NCBI GenBank assembly: GCA_025210515.1
Contig: JAOARM010000013.1
Span: 62,001 to 126,000, forward strand
Length of the DNA stretch: 64,000 nucleotides
From: Vallitalea sp.
GTDB taxonomy: Bacteria; Bacillota; Clostridia; Lachnospirales; Vallitaleaceae
Reading direction: 5' to 3'
The first letter of the stretch is position 1; each line of letters starts with the position of its first letter. The notes below the pieces were generated by a model that worked only from the letters and a program-made list of their open reading frames with translations, did not search any database and had not been told where the DNA came from. A program made the position numbers and the translations under genes. Shown piece by piece: positions 37,189 to 46,669 of the stretch.

Positions 37189-38046
37189 ATGGAAATACTA
37201 CAGTACATACTAGCTATGGGAGGTTATTTTGTTATCCTCTTAGTAATTACAGCATTTATGAGAAAAAACTATAAAGCTGCTAACATCATATGGATTGCTT
37301 CATTATTGACATTCCCATTATGGTTAAACAATGTTGAAGGATGGTTCAGATGGGCTAAGACGTTAAGTGTATTATTACCAACTATTATCGTAGGACTTTC
37401 AAGAGTAGCAACTATTGAGAACAAAAGTGGTAAATTTTGGCAACTATTCCAAAGACAATGGGTTATGTGGTTCTTATATGGAATCCTTTTCCTAAACATT
37501 ATGGAAGCCACAATGAAAGATTTTGAAATGGGTAATAACCTAAACGCACTTTGTGGAGTAATATTATGTCTTACAATTCCATATCCAGGTAAATTCTGGA
37601 ACGTTGGAAAAAATATGAACAAAGGTGGATATGGTGATTTAGTAGTATATACTACTATAGGATGGAACTTATTATATACTACATGGAATGCATGTTTTGT
37701 ATATGGTGAAACAGGAGCATATTTTGCATCATCACTTTGTATTATATTTGCCGCAGAACTTTACCCAATCATCAAAAGAAGACCAGAGTTATATGTTATG
37801 ACTAGGGTATATACATTAGCTACACACATACTTATAAGAGCATGTTGGGGAGGAGTTTTCCCACAGATTATGGACGCATCAACTTGGCATAACGAACAGA
37901 TATTACAAAACTGGGGAGTTATTAATGGATTGATTTGTGTTCCTTATGCACTATGGTTTATCTGGCAACTTCATACAGGTAAAGCTAATACTACTTTCAA
38001 AAAAGGTGAATTAAGAAATACTAACAACAAGATGAAAGTTGCGTAA
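37189..38046 (+). CDS. Multi-pass membrane protein of unknown function (possibly DUF5692)
   Basis: 285 aa with about eight hydrophobic segments. Tryptophan-rich loops (WLNNVEGWFRWAKTL; ACWGGVFPQIMDASTWHNEQILQNWG) are striking. I believe it belongs to DUF5692, a clostridial family of unknown function, but cannot confirm. Codon use differs from neighbours: AAC, TTC and ATC are favoured over AAT, TTT and ATT, as in highly expressed genes. An ideal ribosome binding site (AAAGGAGG, seven bases before the ATG) agrees. It stands alone. Confidence 0.6.
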   Translation: MEILQYILAMGGYFVILLVITAFMRKNYKAANIIWIASLLTFPLWLNNVEGWFRWAKTLSVLLPTIIVGLSRVATIENKSGKFWQLFQRQWVMWFLYGILFLNIMEATMKDFEMGNNLNALCGVILCLTIPYPGKFWNVGKNMNKGGYGDLVVYTTIGWNLLYTTWNACFVYGETGAYFASSLCIIFAAELYPIIKRRPELYVMTRVYTLATHILIRACWGGVFPQIMDASTWHNEQILQNWGVINGLICVPYALWFIWQLHTGKANTTFKKGELRNTNNKMKVA

Positions 38047-38130
38047 TTAAGAAAATAATAAGTGTGTTTATAAGAAAAAATAAATTCATTAAAGAATCCA
38101 AGCGTTAAAAAATTAACAATAAAGAAAATT

Positions 38131-38193
38131 AAAAAAATACCATTAGTTAAACTGATATTTATATATCTAATTTACCTAAAGGTATTTTTTTTT
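38131..38193. terminator. Bidirectional terminator
   Basis: AAAAAAATACC (38131-38141) pairs with GGTATTTTTTT from 38181; an inner TTAGTTAAA/TTTACCTAA match extends the stem. It lies between convergent genes. Confidence 0.75.
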
Positions 38194-38194
38194 A

Positions 38195-38920
38195 TTATAT
38201 TATTATATCTTTTGGTCGTAATTTATATATCATATCTTTTCGCTCTACAATAATCTGTACTTTTGAACAAGTAGTAGTATCATTTTGAAGTTTATTAACT
38301 AACTCTCTAGTTGGATTAATTGCTACAGGATATGCAACAGTTTTTAGCATTGAAAAATCTCCAGCAGTATCTCCGTATGCATAAGACTTGGATAAATCAA
38401 TATTATATTTCTTAACTAAGTTATCAATGGCAATTTTCTTATTAGTACTATCCCACATAGGATTAACCTCACCTGTATACATATTATTATCATCAACTAT
38501 ATAGTTAGAACCAATATAATCATGAAAGCCATGTTTCATAGACATAGCACTAACTAATTCTAAAGGTGAGCCAGATATAGTAATTACTTTGTGACCTTGT
38601 TCTACATGCCATTTAATCTTATCTCTTGTATAAGTATAGACTCTATCTCCTTTTTGCTCTATAACTTTTCCAGCTATAAATTCTATCTGAGTTTTATGAA
38701 GTCCTTTTATAGCATCAATATATATTTCTGCCATTTTTAATAAATAGTCATCATAATTACCTATTCGTTTATCCCATTTGACATATTTATCTCTGACTTC
38801 ATTATACCAACGTTTTTTATCTATAATCTCTGATTTAATTAATTTCTTGAAGATTTCTGTTATTAACCCTTCTCTATATAGAGTACCATCAATATCAAAA
38901 AAAGCTGCAATATTTCCCAT
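38195..38920 (-). CDS. HAD-superfamily phosphatase, subfamily IB
   Basis: About 241 aa. FFDIDGTLY (nucleophile Asp9, acid/base Asp11), TISGSPLELV (motif II) and YAYGDTAGDFSML (motif IV) mark a HAD-IB hydrolase like SerB-type or phosphatidylglycerophosphate/sugar phosphatases. ATG 38920 is preferred over GTG 38929, since AGAGGTGAT sits on the latter. Substrate unknown. Confidence 0.85.
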   Translation of the reverse strand: MGNIAAFFDIDGTLYREGLITEIFKKLIKSEIIDKKRWYNEVRDKYVKWDKRIGNYDDYLLKMAEIYIDAIKGLHKTQIEFIAGKVIEQKGDRVYTYTRDKIKWHVEQGHKVITISGSPLELVSAMSMKHGFHDYIGSNYIVDDNNMYTGEVNPMWDSTNKKIAIDNLVKKYNIDLSKSYAYGDTAGDFSMLKTVAYPVAINPTRELVNKLQNDTTTCSKVQIIVERKDMIYKLRPKDIII

Positions 38921-39091
38921 AACTATCACCTCTATTTTAAATTATATTATTATATTATACATTATTTTATTGGAAAATAATAATATTATTTTGTTAAATA
39001 AGTATGGGCAATTTAACAACAAATATAGTTATAAATCTATACATAACATAATTGTATAATAGTAGGAACATATATAAGTATAAAATAATTC
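38921..39091. other. Intergenic region upstream of the glutamate mutase operon
   Basis: Very AT-rich, with no gene. No adenosylcobalamin riboswitch (B12 box) was recognised between here and glmS, although the operon encodes a B12 enzyme. Confidence 0.5.
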
Positions 39092-39115
39092 GTGGATGAT
39101 TGTATACAATGCCAC
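39092..39115 (+). promoter_or_regulatory. GntR-type palindrome upstream of glmS
   Basis: ATTGTATACAAT (39099-39110) is a perfect 12-bp palindrome, flanked by GTGG (39092-39095) and CCAC (39112-39115). The core TTGTATACAA is the same as in the B. subtilis GntR operator and is common for FCD/GntR regulators. A half-matching AGTATACAAA recurs at 39151-39160. Confidence 0.5.
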
Positions 39116-39167
39116 AAAAGTGCAAAATAAAACTCTGTAAATTTGTTAAAAGTATACAAAAATCCTA

Positions 39168-39196
39168 TTGACATATTGAACCGTTCAGTATATATT
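39168..39196 (+). promoter_or_regulatory. Promoter of the glutamate mutase operon with TetR-like dyad in the spacer
   Basis: TTGACA at 39168-39173, 17-bp spacer, TATATT at 39191-39196. The spacer holds TGAACCGTTCA (39177-39187), an 11-bp dyad of the kind bound by TetR-family repressors. No TetR gene is in the window. Confidence 0.7.
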
Positions 39197-39252
39197 AAGG
39201 GCATAGTCCAATGTTGTTAAAAAAATAACTCTTAGATTGTTGGAGGGAAAAA

Positions 39253-39669
39253 ATGAATGGTAAAAAATTAATATTAGGTGTTATTGGTGCTGATGTACAT
39301 GCTGTTGGGAATAAGATATTAGCATATGCATTTGAAGAAGCAGGATTTAAAGTTATTAACTTAGGGGTAATGGTATCTCAAGAAGAGTTTATAAAAGCAG
39401 CAATTGAAACAGGTGCTCATGCTATATTAGTATCATCACTATATGGTCATGGAGAACTAGATTGTAGAGGACTTAGAGAGAAATGTGAAGAATCAGGAAT
39501 TGGAGATATTTTACTATATGTAGGTGGAAATTTAGTAGTTGGTAAAACACCATTTGAAGAAGTGAAAGAAAAATTTATTAATATGGGATTTAATAAAGTA
39601 TATCCACCAGGAACATTACCAGATGAAGCTATTAATGATCTGAAAACTGATTTAGGAGTGGATAATTAA
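39253..39669 (+). CDS. glmS: Methylaspartate mutase (glutamate mutase) small subunit, B12-binding
   Basis: 138 aa. The B12-binding motif GADVHAVG (Asp14, His16, Gly19) supplies the lower-ligand histidine. [18 protein letters not shown] and YVGGNLVVG complete the fold. With GlmE it rearranges L-glutamate to (2S,3S)-3-methylaspartate using adenosylcobalamin. First gene of the operon, TGGAGGG ribosome binding site; its stop overlaps the glmL start by one base. Confidence 0.97.
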   Translation: MNGKKLILGVIGADVHAVGNKILAYAFEEAGFKVINLGVMVSQEEFIKAAIETGAHAILVSSLYGHGELDCRGLREKCEESGIGDILLYVGGNLVVGKTPFEEVKEKFINMGFNKVYPPGTLPDEAINDLKTDLGVDN

Positions 39670-41048
39670 TGGAAGCAGTATTATTAATTGATTTTGGTAG
39701 CACTTATACTAAAATAACTGCTGTAGATATTCAATCTGAATACGTTATAGGATCATCAAAAGCTTTTACCACTATTGAAACAGATATATGTGATGGGCTT
39801 AATAATGCAATAGCTAATCTTAGAAATAAGTACGGAGAAATAAATATAAAAGAAATGTATGCATGTAGTAGTGCAGCAGGTGGACTAAAAATGATTGCAG
39901 TAGGGCTTGTTCCAGATTTAACTGCTGAGGCAGCTAAAAGAGCCGCACTTAGTGCTGGAGCAAAAGTTATGAAAGTCTATTCATATGAACTTAATGATAG
40001 AGAAGCAAAAGAAATAGAACAACTAAAGCCAGATATAATTTTACTTACTGGTGGTACAGACGGTGGCAATAGAGAAGTAATACTTCATAATGCAGAAGTT
40101 ATATCAAAATTACATATAAAAGTGCCTATAATTATAGCAGGAAATAAATCGGTACAAGAAAATGTAGCGAAAATACTACAAAAAAAAGAAATAACTATAT
40201 GTGAAAATGTGATGCCAGAACTTGGCAAGCTTAATATAGAGCCTGCAAGACTTGCTATACGAGAAGTGTTTTTACAGAAGATAATCTATGCAAAAGGATT
40301 ATCCAAAGTAAAAGATTTAATAGAAGGAATACTTATGCCAACACCTTCAGCAGTTCTTAGTGCAGCAAAACTATTATCACAAGGAACAGACAATGAAAAA
40401 GGAATCGGTGATTTAATTGTTGTAGATGTTGGAGGTGCAACAACGGATATTCATTCTATAGCAGAAGGATTACCAAGTAAAGGTGGAGTTCTATTAAAAG
40501 GATTACCAGAACCATTAGTAAAGAGAACAGTTGAAGGTGATCTTGGAGTAAGATACAGTGCAGATTCACTTATTGAGTCATGTACAATGAAAGAAATGGT
40601 TAATAAATCAGAGCTTAATGAGAAGCAGATTATTGAATATATAAAACTAATTAAAGAAAATCCTTCATTTGTTCCAGATAATGATATATATGAGAGATGT
40701 GATTTTTCATTAGCATCTCTTGCAGTTAAAAATGCTGTCAATAGGCATGTTGGTACGATAGAAACACACTACACACCTTTTGGAGCTACATATGTACAAA
40801 CAGGAAAAGACTTAACAACAACTAGAAAAATTATTGGAACTGGAGGTCCTATTATTAACTGTAATAGGGTTACAGATATTTTGGAACAATCACTTTTTGA
40901 TGAAACTATGCCAACAGTGTTAAAGCCTATACGTGGTGAATTCTATGTTGATTACAAATATATTCTAGCCGCTATGGGATTATTAGCAGTAAAGTATGAG
41001 GATATCGCTCTAAATATAATGAAAAAAGAAATAAAACAAATAATCTAG
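39669..41048 (+). CDS. glmL: Glutamate mutase accessory protein GlmL (MutL)
   Basis: 459 aa with an actin-like ATPase fold: [16 protein letters not shown] (phosphate 1), [17 protein letters not shown] (phosphate 2) and GTGGPIINC. GlmL lies between the two mutase subunit genes in clostridia and is thought to protect or reactivate the B12 enzyme. Starts on the last base of glmS (TAATG). Confidence 0.95.
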   Translation: MEAVLLIDFGSTYTKITAVDIQSEYVIGSSKAFTTIETDICDGLNNAIANLRNKYGEINIKEMYACSSAAGGLKMIAVGLVPDLTAEAAKRAALSAGAKVMKVYSYELNDREAKEIEQLKPDIILLTGGTDGGNREVILHNAEVISKLHIKVPIIIAGNKSVQENVAKILQKKEITICENVMPELGKLNIEPARLAIREVFLQKIIYAKGLSKVKDLIEGILMPTPSAVLSAAKLLSQGTDNEKGIGDLIVVDVGGATTDIHSIAEGLPSKGGVLLKGLPEPLVKRTVEGDLGVRYSADSLIESCTMKEMVNKSELNEKQIIEYIKLIKENPSFVPDNDIYERCDFSLASLAVKNAVNRHVGTIETHYTPFGATYVQTGKDLTTTRKIIGTGGPIINCNRVTDILEQSLFDETMPTVLKPIRGEFYVDYKYILAAMGLLAVKYEDIALNIMKKEIKQII

Positions 41049-41059
41049 AGGTGAATGAA

Positions 41060-42511
41060 ATGGAACTAAGAAATAAAAAATTAGATATTGACCTTTTTAA
41101 AAATATACAACAAGAAGTACTTATGCAATGGGCAACTGGTAAAGAAGTTGATTTTGAAGAAGCTATTAACTATCATAAGTTAATACCCACACATAAAGTG
41201 TTTTCTAATAAGCTTATAAAAGCTAAGGAAATGGGTAATACACTTATTCAACCTAGAGCAGGTGTTGCACTTGTTGACAAGCATATAGAACTTCTTAATT
41301 ATCTTGTAGAAGAGGGAGAAGCAGATTTATTACCTACTACTATAGATAGCTATACAAGACATAATAGATATAACGAAGCAGAAGAAGGTATTAACGAAAG
41401 TAGAAAAGCAGGACGTTCACTTCTAAATGGTTTTCCAGCAGTTAATCATGGTATTTCATTATGTAGAAAAGTTAATGAATCAGTAAATGTACCAGTTCAA
41501 GTAAGACATGGTACACCAGATGCAAGACTTCTCACAGAGATAACTATAGCTGGTGGATTTACTTCATATGAAGGTGGAGGAATTTCTTATAATATTCCAT
41601 ATTCAAAAAACATACCTCTTGATAAAACTATATATGATTGGCAGTATGTAGATCGTTTAATAGGGTTATATGAAGAAGCAGGAATAAGTATTAATAGAGA
41701 GCCATTCGGTCCTCTTACTGGAACTCTAGTACCTCCTTGTATATCTCATAGTGTAGCAATTATTGAAAGTCTCTTAGCAGCAGAACAAGGCGTTAAAAAT
41801 ATTACAGTTGGATATGGTCAATGTGGAAATCTAGTTCAAGATGTTGCCGCAATATCAACTCTTGAAACATTAACAGAAGAATATCTTAGAAAATTTGGTT
41901 ATGATGACGTTATTGTAACCACAGTGCTTCATCAATGGATGGGTGGATTTCCACAAGATGAAGCTAAAGCATTTGGTGTTATTTCTTGGGGAGCTGCTAC
42001 TGCGGCGTTAGCAAAAGCTACAAAAGTAATAGTTAAAACTCCTCATGAAGCAATGGGTGTTCCTACAAAAGAAGCTAATGCAAGCGGAATTAAAGCAACC
42101 AAACAATTAGTAACAATGTTAAAAGATCAGAAAATGGAGTTAACAAAAGAATTAGCAGAAGAAAAAGATATGATAATGGCAGAAACTAGATGTATTATAG
42201 ATAAAACATTAGAACTTGGAGAAGGCGATATTGCAGTAGGAACAATTAGAGCATTTAGTGCAGGTGTAATAGATATACCATTTGCACCTAGTAGACAAAA
42301 CGCAGGAAAAGTGTTCCCAGCTAGAGATAATATGGGAGCAATTAGATTTCTTGAATGTGCCAACATACCATTTAATAAAGAAATAAAAGAGTATCATTAT
42401 AAGAAGATGAAAGAAAGAGCGGATTACGAAAAGAGAGATATGAGCTTCCAAATGGTAATAGACGATATATATGCAATAGGAAAAGGAAGATTAGTAGGAA
42501 GACCAAGATAA
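41060..42511 (+). CDS. glmE: Methylaspartate mutase (glutamate mutase) large subunit
   Basis: 483 aa from ATG 41060, the same length as the Clostridium tetanomorphum enzyme. AGAGGTGA at 41047-41054 supports this start over GTG 41051. Conserved stretches: [49 protein letters not shown] and [16 protein letters not shown]. It is a TIM barrel that binds glutamate and the adenosyl radical. Couples with GlmS. Confidence 0.97.
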   Translation: MELRNKKLDIDLFKNIQQEVLMQWATGKEVDFEEAINYHKLIPTHKVFSNKLIKAKEMGNTLIQPRAGVALVDKHIELLNYLVEEGEADLLPTTIDSYTRHNRYNEAEEGINESRKAGRSLLNGFPAVNHGISLCRKVNESVNVPVQVRHGTPDARLLTEITIAGGFTSYEGGGISYNIPYSKNIPLDKTIYDWQYVDRLIGLYEEAGISINREPFGPLTGTLVPPCISHSVAIIESLLAAEQGVKNITVGYGQCGNLVQDVAAISTLETLTEEYLRKFGYDDVIVTTVLHQWMGGFPQDEAKAFGVISWGAATAALAKATKVIVKTPHEAMGVPTKEANASGIKATKQLVTMLKDQKMELTKELAEEKDMIMAETRCIIDKTLELGEGDIAVGTIRAFSAGVIDIPFAPSRQNAGKVFPARDNMGAIRFLECANIPFNKEIKEYHYKKMKERADYEKRDMSFQMVIDDIYAIGKGRLVGRPR

Positions 42512-42596
42512 ATAGGTATCATGAATATAGTAGAGATTGTATAGGACTTAACTTATATGAAGTTATGTTTAAAAGCTTTGAAAGGAATGAGTAGTT

Positions 42597-43859
42597 ATGA
42601 AGATAATAGATGTTATTGCGTCCAAAGCAAAAACAGGATTTTTCTTTGATGACCAAAAAGCAATTAAGAAACATGCAGTTCAAAATGGAGCAACATATAC
42701 TGGAAAGCCGTTGACGAAAGGATTTAATGCAGTAAGGCAAGCAGGGGAAGCAATATCAGTTATGATTCTTCTTGAAGACGGACAAATAGCATATGGTGAC
42801 TGTGCCGCTGTTCAATATTCTGGAGCAGGTGGTAGAGACCCATTATTTCTTGCAAAAGATTACATACCTATTATAGAAGAACAGATAAAACCTATGCTTA
42901 TAGGTAGAGAACTAGATAGTTTCAAGGAATTAGCAGAAGAAGTTGATGATTTCATTAACCCTGTAACGAGAAAGAAAATGCATACAGCAGTTAGGTATGG
43001 TGTAACTCAAGCTATTCTTGATGGTGTAGCTAAGAGTAAAAATATGATTATGGCAGAAGTAGTAGCTGATGAATATGGAACTACTGTTTCAGATGAAGAA
43101 ATACCTATATTTATGCAATCTGGAGATGACCGTTATAATAATGTCGATAAAATGATATTAAAAGGTGCAGATGTATTACCACACGGGCTTATTAATAACG
43201 TTAAACTTAAACTTGGTGAAGAAGGTGAACTTCTAGAAAAATATGTTATGTGGATTAGAGATAGAGTTGAAGAAATTAGAGATGTAGATGACTATCAGCC
43301 TGTAATTCATCTTGATGTATATGGAACAATAGGAAATATATTTAATAATGATTATGATAAAATGGTAAAATATTTTAAAGAGCTTGAAGAAGCTGCTTAT
43401 CCATTAAAGCTTAGAATAGAAGGGCCTATTGATATGGAAGAAAGAACAGCTCAGATGGAAGCATTAAAAGAGTTGTGTAGAAGATTAGATGAAGAAGAGA
43501 TACATGTAGAAATAGTAGCAGATGAATGGTGTAATACTTTTGAGGATATTAAATATTTTGCTGATAATAAAGCGGGACATATGATTCAGATTAAAACTCC
43601 TGATCTTGGAGGTATTAATAATACTATTGAAGCTGTAATGTATTGTAAAGAAAAAGGAATAGGTGCATATCAAGGTGGAACTTGTAATGAAACGGATCGC
43701 TCAGCTAGAGTGTGTGTACATCTTGCTATGGCAACAAATCCTATCCAGATTCTAGCAAAACCGGGTATGGGAGTAGATGAAGGATATATGATCGTATATA
43801 ACGAGATGCAGAGAATATTAGCAATAAAGAAGCTAAGAGATAGGAGAGCTGATATATAA
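42597..43859 (+). CDS. mal: Methylaspartate ammonia-lyase
   Basis: 420 aa, enolase superfamily. Removes ammonia from 3-methylaspartate to give mesaconate. Catalytic residues visible: Lys333 (QIKTPDLGG), His196 (VLPHGL), and metal ligands Asp240 (HLDVYG), Glu275 (RIEGP) and Asp309 (VADEW), each shifted by two from the C. tetanomorphum numbering. GGTCNETDRSARV and AKPGMGVDEG close the barrel. GAAAGGAATGAG precedes the ATG; an 85-base gap separates it from glmE. Confidence 0.97.
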   Translation: MKIIDVIASKAKTGFFFDDQKAIKKHAVQNGATYTGKPLTKGFNAVRQAGEAISVMILLEDGQIAYGDCAAVQYSGAGGRDPLFLAKDYIPIIEEQIKPMLIGRELDSFKELAEEVDDFINPVTRKKMHTAVRYGVTQAILDGVAKSKNMIMAEVVADEYGTTVSDEEIPIFMQSGDDRYNNVDKMILKGADVLPHGLINNVKLKLGEEGELLEKYVMWIRDRVEEIRDVDDYQPVIHLDVYGTIGNIFNNDYDKMVKYFKELEEAAYPLKLRIEGPIDMEERTAQMEALKELCRRLDEEEIHVEIVADEWCNTFEDIKYFADNKAGHMIQIKTPDLGGINNTIEAVMYCKEKGIGAYQGGTCNETDRSARVCVHLAMATNPIQILAKPGMGVDEGYMIVYNEMQRILAIKKLRDRRADI

Positions 43860-45226
43860 TGAAAGAATTAAGAGTATTATCTCCAACAGCTATATTAGGA
43901 TACGGATTTCCTATGGAATCTTTTGAAGAAGGAATGAAACGTAAACCACATGTAATAGCAGTAGATGCAGGGTCAACAGATCCTGGTCCTTATTATCTTG
44001 GAGCAGGAATATCTTTTACTGATGAAAGTGCAGTAAAAAGAGATTTATCTATTATGATAGAAGCAGGAAGAAGAGAAAACATTCCAGTTATTATCGGTAC
44101 TGCGGGAGGCTCAGGCGGTGAGCCACATTTACAAGAAGTAGTCAATATTGTAAAAAAAATAAGTAAAGAACTTAATATTAATTTTAAGATGGCAATTATT
44201 CATGCAGAAATTGACAAAGAAATTGTTGCAAGTAAACTTAGTGAAGGTAAAATAAAGCCATTACATCCTGCAAAAGAACTTACTAAGGAAGAACTAGATA
44301 AAACAGAACGAATTGTAGGACAAATGGGACTTGAGCCAATAATTAAAGCACTTGAGGAAGAAGCAGAAGTTATAATTGCTGGTAGAGCCTATGACCCAAC
44401 TGTATTTGCGGCTTTAGCAGTAAAAGAAGGATATGACACAGGACTTGCTCTTCATATGGGTAAAATATTAGAATGTGCAAGTATCGCAGCTACTCCGGGA
44501 AGTGGAAGCGATTGTATGTTTGGTTATCTTGGAGAAGATTATTTTAAACTTGAACCTCTAAGTAATATTAGAAAATGTACCACATTATCTGTAGCCGCAC
44601 ATACACTTTATGAAAAAACTAATCCATATATTTTACCAGGTCCTGGTGGAAGCATTGATTTACATGATGCAAATTTTGAACAAGAAACAGATAGTATAGT
44701 TAAAGTGACAGGTTCTAAATTCGTACCTTCTGATAAATATACAATTAAATTAGAGGGAGCTAAGAAAGTAGGGTATAGAACAGTATCCATAGCAGGTACA
44801 AGAGATAGTATTATGATTTCACAAATATATGAGATTATAGAAGAAGTAAAAGAACGTGTAAAAGATAATTTTAAACAATCTAATTATGAATATTATTTAG
44901 ATTTTAAAGTATATGGAAAAAATGCAGTAATGGGTTCGTTAGAGCCACAAAACAGCATAACTAGCCATGAGATAGGTATAGTTATAGAGGCAGTTGCTAA
45001 TACTCAGAAAATAGCTAATACTATATGTAGTTTTGCAAGGTCAACTATGCTTCACTATGGATATAATGGAAGAATATCTACAGCAGGAAACTTGGCATTT
45101 CCTTATTCACCTTCTGATTTTAAAGCAGGAGAAGTATTTGAATTTAGCTTATATCACATTGTAGAAGTTGATAATCCATATGAGTTATTTCCTATAGAAT
45201 ATGAAATGTCTCTAGAGGAGGTGTAA
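43859..45226 (+). CDS. AtuA-like protein (DUF1446)
   Basis: 455 aa. Start LSPTAILGYGFPMESFEEGM, AVDAGSTDPGPYYLGAG, GTAGGSGGEPHL, AGRAYDPTVFAALA and TPGSGSDCMFG are diagnostic of the acyclic-terpene-utilisation AtuA family. AtuA is genetically linked to citronellol breakdown in Pseudomonas, but its reaction is undefined. Here its ATG overlaps the mal stop (TAATG), so it is translationally tied to mesaconate formation. A role on mesaconate or citramalate is my inference. In other AtuA proteins the DUF4387 part is fused; here it is the next gene. Confidence 0.88.
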   Translation: MKELRVLSPTAILGYGFPMESFEEGMKRKPHVIAVDAGSTDPGPYYLGAGISFTDESAVKRDLSIMIEAGRRENIPVIIGTAGGSGGEPHLQEVVNIVKKISKELNINFKMAIIHAEIDKEIVASKLSEGKIKPLHPAKELTKEELDKTERIVGQMGLEPIIKALEEEAEVIIAGRAYDPTVFAALAVKEGYDTGLALHMGKILECASIAATPGSGSDCMFGYLGEDYFKLEPLSNIRKCTTLSVAAHTLYEKTNPYILPGPGGSIDLHDANFEQETDSIVKVTGSKFVPSDKYTIKLEGAKKVGYRTVSIAGTRDSIMISQIYEIIEEVKERVKDNFKQSNYEYYLDFKVYGKNAVMGSLEPQNSITSHEIGIVIEAVANTQKIANTICSFARSTMLHYGYNGRISTAGNLAFPYSPSDFKAGEVFEFSLYHIVEVDNPYELFPIEYEMSLEEV

Positions 45227-45229
45227 TTC

Positions 45230-45547
45230 ATGAAAACAAAGTTAAAAGAAATTGCAGAAGTTATAAGAAGTAAAAATGCTGGTCCATACGAACTAACTTT
45301 TGATATAATATTTAAAGACTGGGATACATTTTATAGAGCATGTGAAAACAAAGTGATTAATGAGGAAGTTATAGCTAATCTATATCATATTCCAGTAAGT
45401 GATGTTATTAATATTATAGAATTTAAACCTGCTAAAGCAATAAAGGCAACTATTGTTAGACCTATAGCATCTGGACAATTAGGAGAAACAGATGTTTATG
45501 GAGCACAGCAACATGCACCATTAGTTGATTTAGAAGTAGAAATATAG
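45230..45547 (+). CDS. DUF4387 protein, AtuA partner
   Basis: 105 aa. IRSKNAGPYELTFDIIFKD at the start and RPIASGQLGETDVYGAQQHAPL at the end define DUF4387. It follows AtuA by three bases with a GAGGAGG ribosome binding site inside the atuA end, and probably forms its small subunit. Function unknown. Confidence 0.87.
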   Translation: MKTKLKEIAEVIRSKNAGPYELTFDIIFKDWDTFYRACENKVINEEVIANLYHIPVSDVINIIEFKPAKAIKATIVRPIASGQLGETDVYGAQQHAPLVDLEVEI

Positions 45548-45562
45548 AATTGGAGTGATTGT

Positions 45563-46492
45563 ATGGCTATAACACTATTACAAGAAGCATTAATGTATTC
45601 CGTTTATTTTGCACCAAGAGGTAGAAAAAGATTGTTAAACCTAGGACATCAAATATCACAGAGATATTTAAGTCCTCTTGATAAGCTAATTGGAGTTATT
45701 GGTGATGCAGGAGCTGGTAAGTCTGTACTTATAAAAGGAATGTTTCCGGGGCTTGAGCTTACTAATGACGACGATGGTGTTAATATAAGACCATTACCAT
45801 TATTAGACGGTGCTGATAATAGTTTTTTTAGTAGCCATACTTATCACTTAGACGTACGCTTTGAATCTGCATTTACACAGATGTATATTCTTGCAGATGC
45901 TGTTAAAACAGCAATAAATAATGATAAAAGAGTTATAGTTGAACATTTTGAATTACTATATCCATATTTACAAATTAATGCTGAGATTATTATAGGAATT
46001 GGAGAAGAAGTTATTGTAACAAGACCTAGTATTTTTGGTCCTTGTCCAAGTGATATTGCAGATATTGTTCATAAGTCTATTAAATATAGAAGAATGGCAC
46101 ATACTGCTGAAGACTTAACAGGTTATATTTTAGAGAAAGAATTTGGATTCGAACATTGTGAAGGTCATAATGATGTTAAGCATGGATTTGTTCTGGAATT
46201 TGATACAAAGCCAGATATTGATATAGAAGAATTGGAAAAGAAAACGAAAGAGCTTATTAATAAAAATCTAGATATTTGTTACGTTGACGATAATCATATT
46301 TCTCTAGGAAGACAGGAAAAGTTCGAATGTACTGGCCCTAGAATTCATCTTAGAAATACAAGTGAAATAGAGAATTTTAAGCTAGTAAAAGATTTAAAAT
46401 ATAATCCAATAACAAAATCATATGCACTAGTTGGTATAATCGGAATTAATGATATTATGAAAATAAATGAATTAAATAGCTTGAGGTATTAA
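45563..46492 (+). CDS. P-loop NTPase with alanyl-tRNA-synthetase second-additional-domain-like C-terminus
   Basis: 309 aa. Residues 1-185: nucleotide-binding domain with Walker A GDAGAGKS (47-54) followed by LIKGMFPGLELTNDD, and a beta strand KRVIVEHFE that may carry the Walker B acid. Residues 185-309 resemble the tRNA SAD/editing domain: His198-x3-His202 (HCEGH) and CTGPRIHLRNTSEIENFKLV, comparable to the AlaRS motif around CGGTHV. But the Cys-His spacing is C-x5-H rather than C-x3-H, so metal binding may be altered. Last gene of the operon, 15 bases after DUF4387. I recognise a family annotated by this domain only; no function is established. Confidence 0.8.
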   Translation: MAITLLQEALMYSVYFAPRGRKRLLNLGHQISQRYLSPLDKLIGVIGDAGAGKSVLIKGMFPGLELTNDDDGVNIRPLPLLDGADNSFFSSHTYHLDVRFESAFTQMYILADAVKTAINNDKRVIVEHFELLYPYLQINAEIIIGIGEEVIVTRPSIFGPCPSDIADIVHKSIKYRRMAHTAEDLTGYILEKEFGFEHCEGHNDVKHGFVLEFDTKPDIDIEELEKKTKELINKNLDICYVDDNHISLGRQEKFECTGPRIHLRNTSEIENFKLVKDLKYNPITKSYALVGIIGINDIMKINELNSLRY

Positions 46493-46512
46493 TTATACTA
46501 AGAAAGTAAAGG

Positions 46513-46550
46513 ATGAGGAGCTGTCTCAGATAGCTCCTCATATTTTTTTT
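46513..46550 (+). terminator. Strong terminator of the glutamate mutase operon
   Basis: Perfect 10-bp stem ATGAGGAGCT (46513-46522) and AGCTCCTCAT (46532-46541), then a long T-run. The loop GTCTCAGAT resembles the type A repeat. Confidence 0.95.
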
Positions 46551-46669
46551 CAAAATTATGGAACTATAATTATATATATAACGTCTAAAAGATATCAGCC
46601 AAAAGCATAAGTATTAAAATGCATGTTGGATAATAAAAAATAGTATTATAAGAAAGGAAAGGGAAAATA

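Noticed and set aside
38921..39252. Adenosylcobalamin riboswitch before glmS
   Set aside because: Looked for because the operon encodes a B12 enzyme; no B12-box sequence was recognised, and the leader after the predicted start is only about 50 bases.
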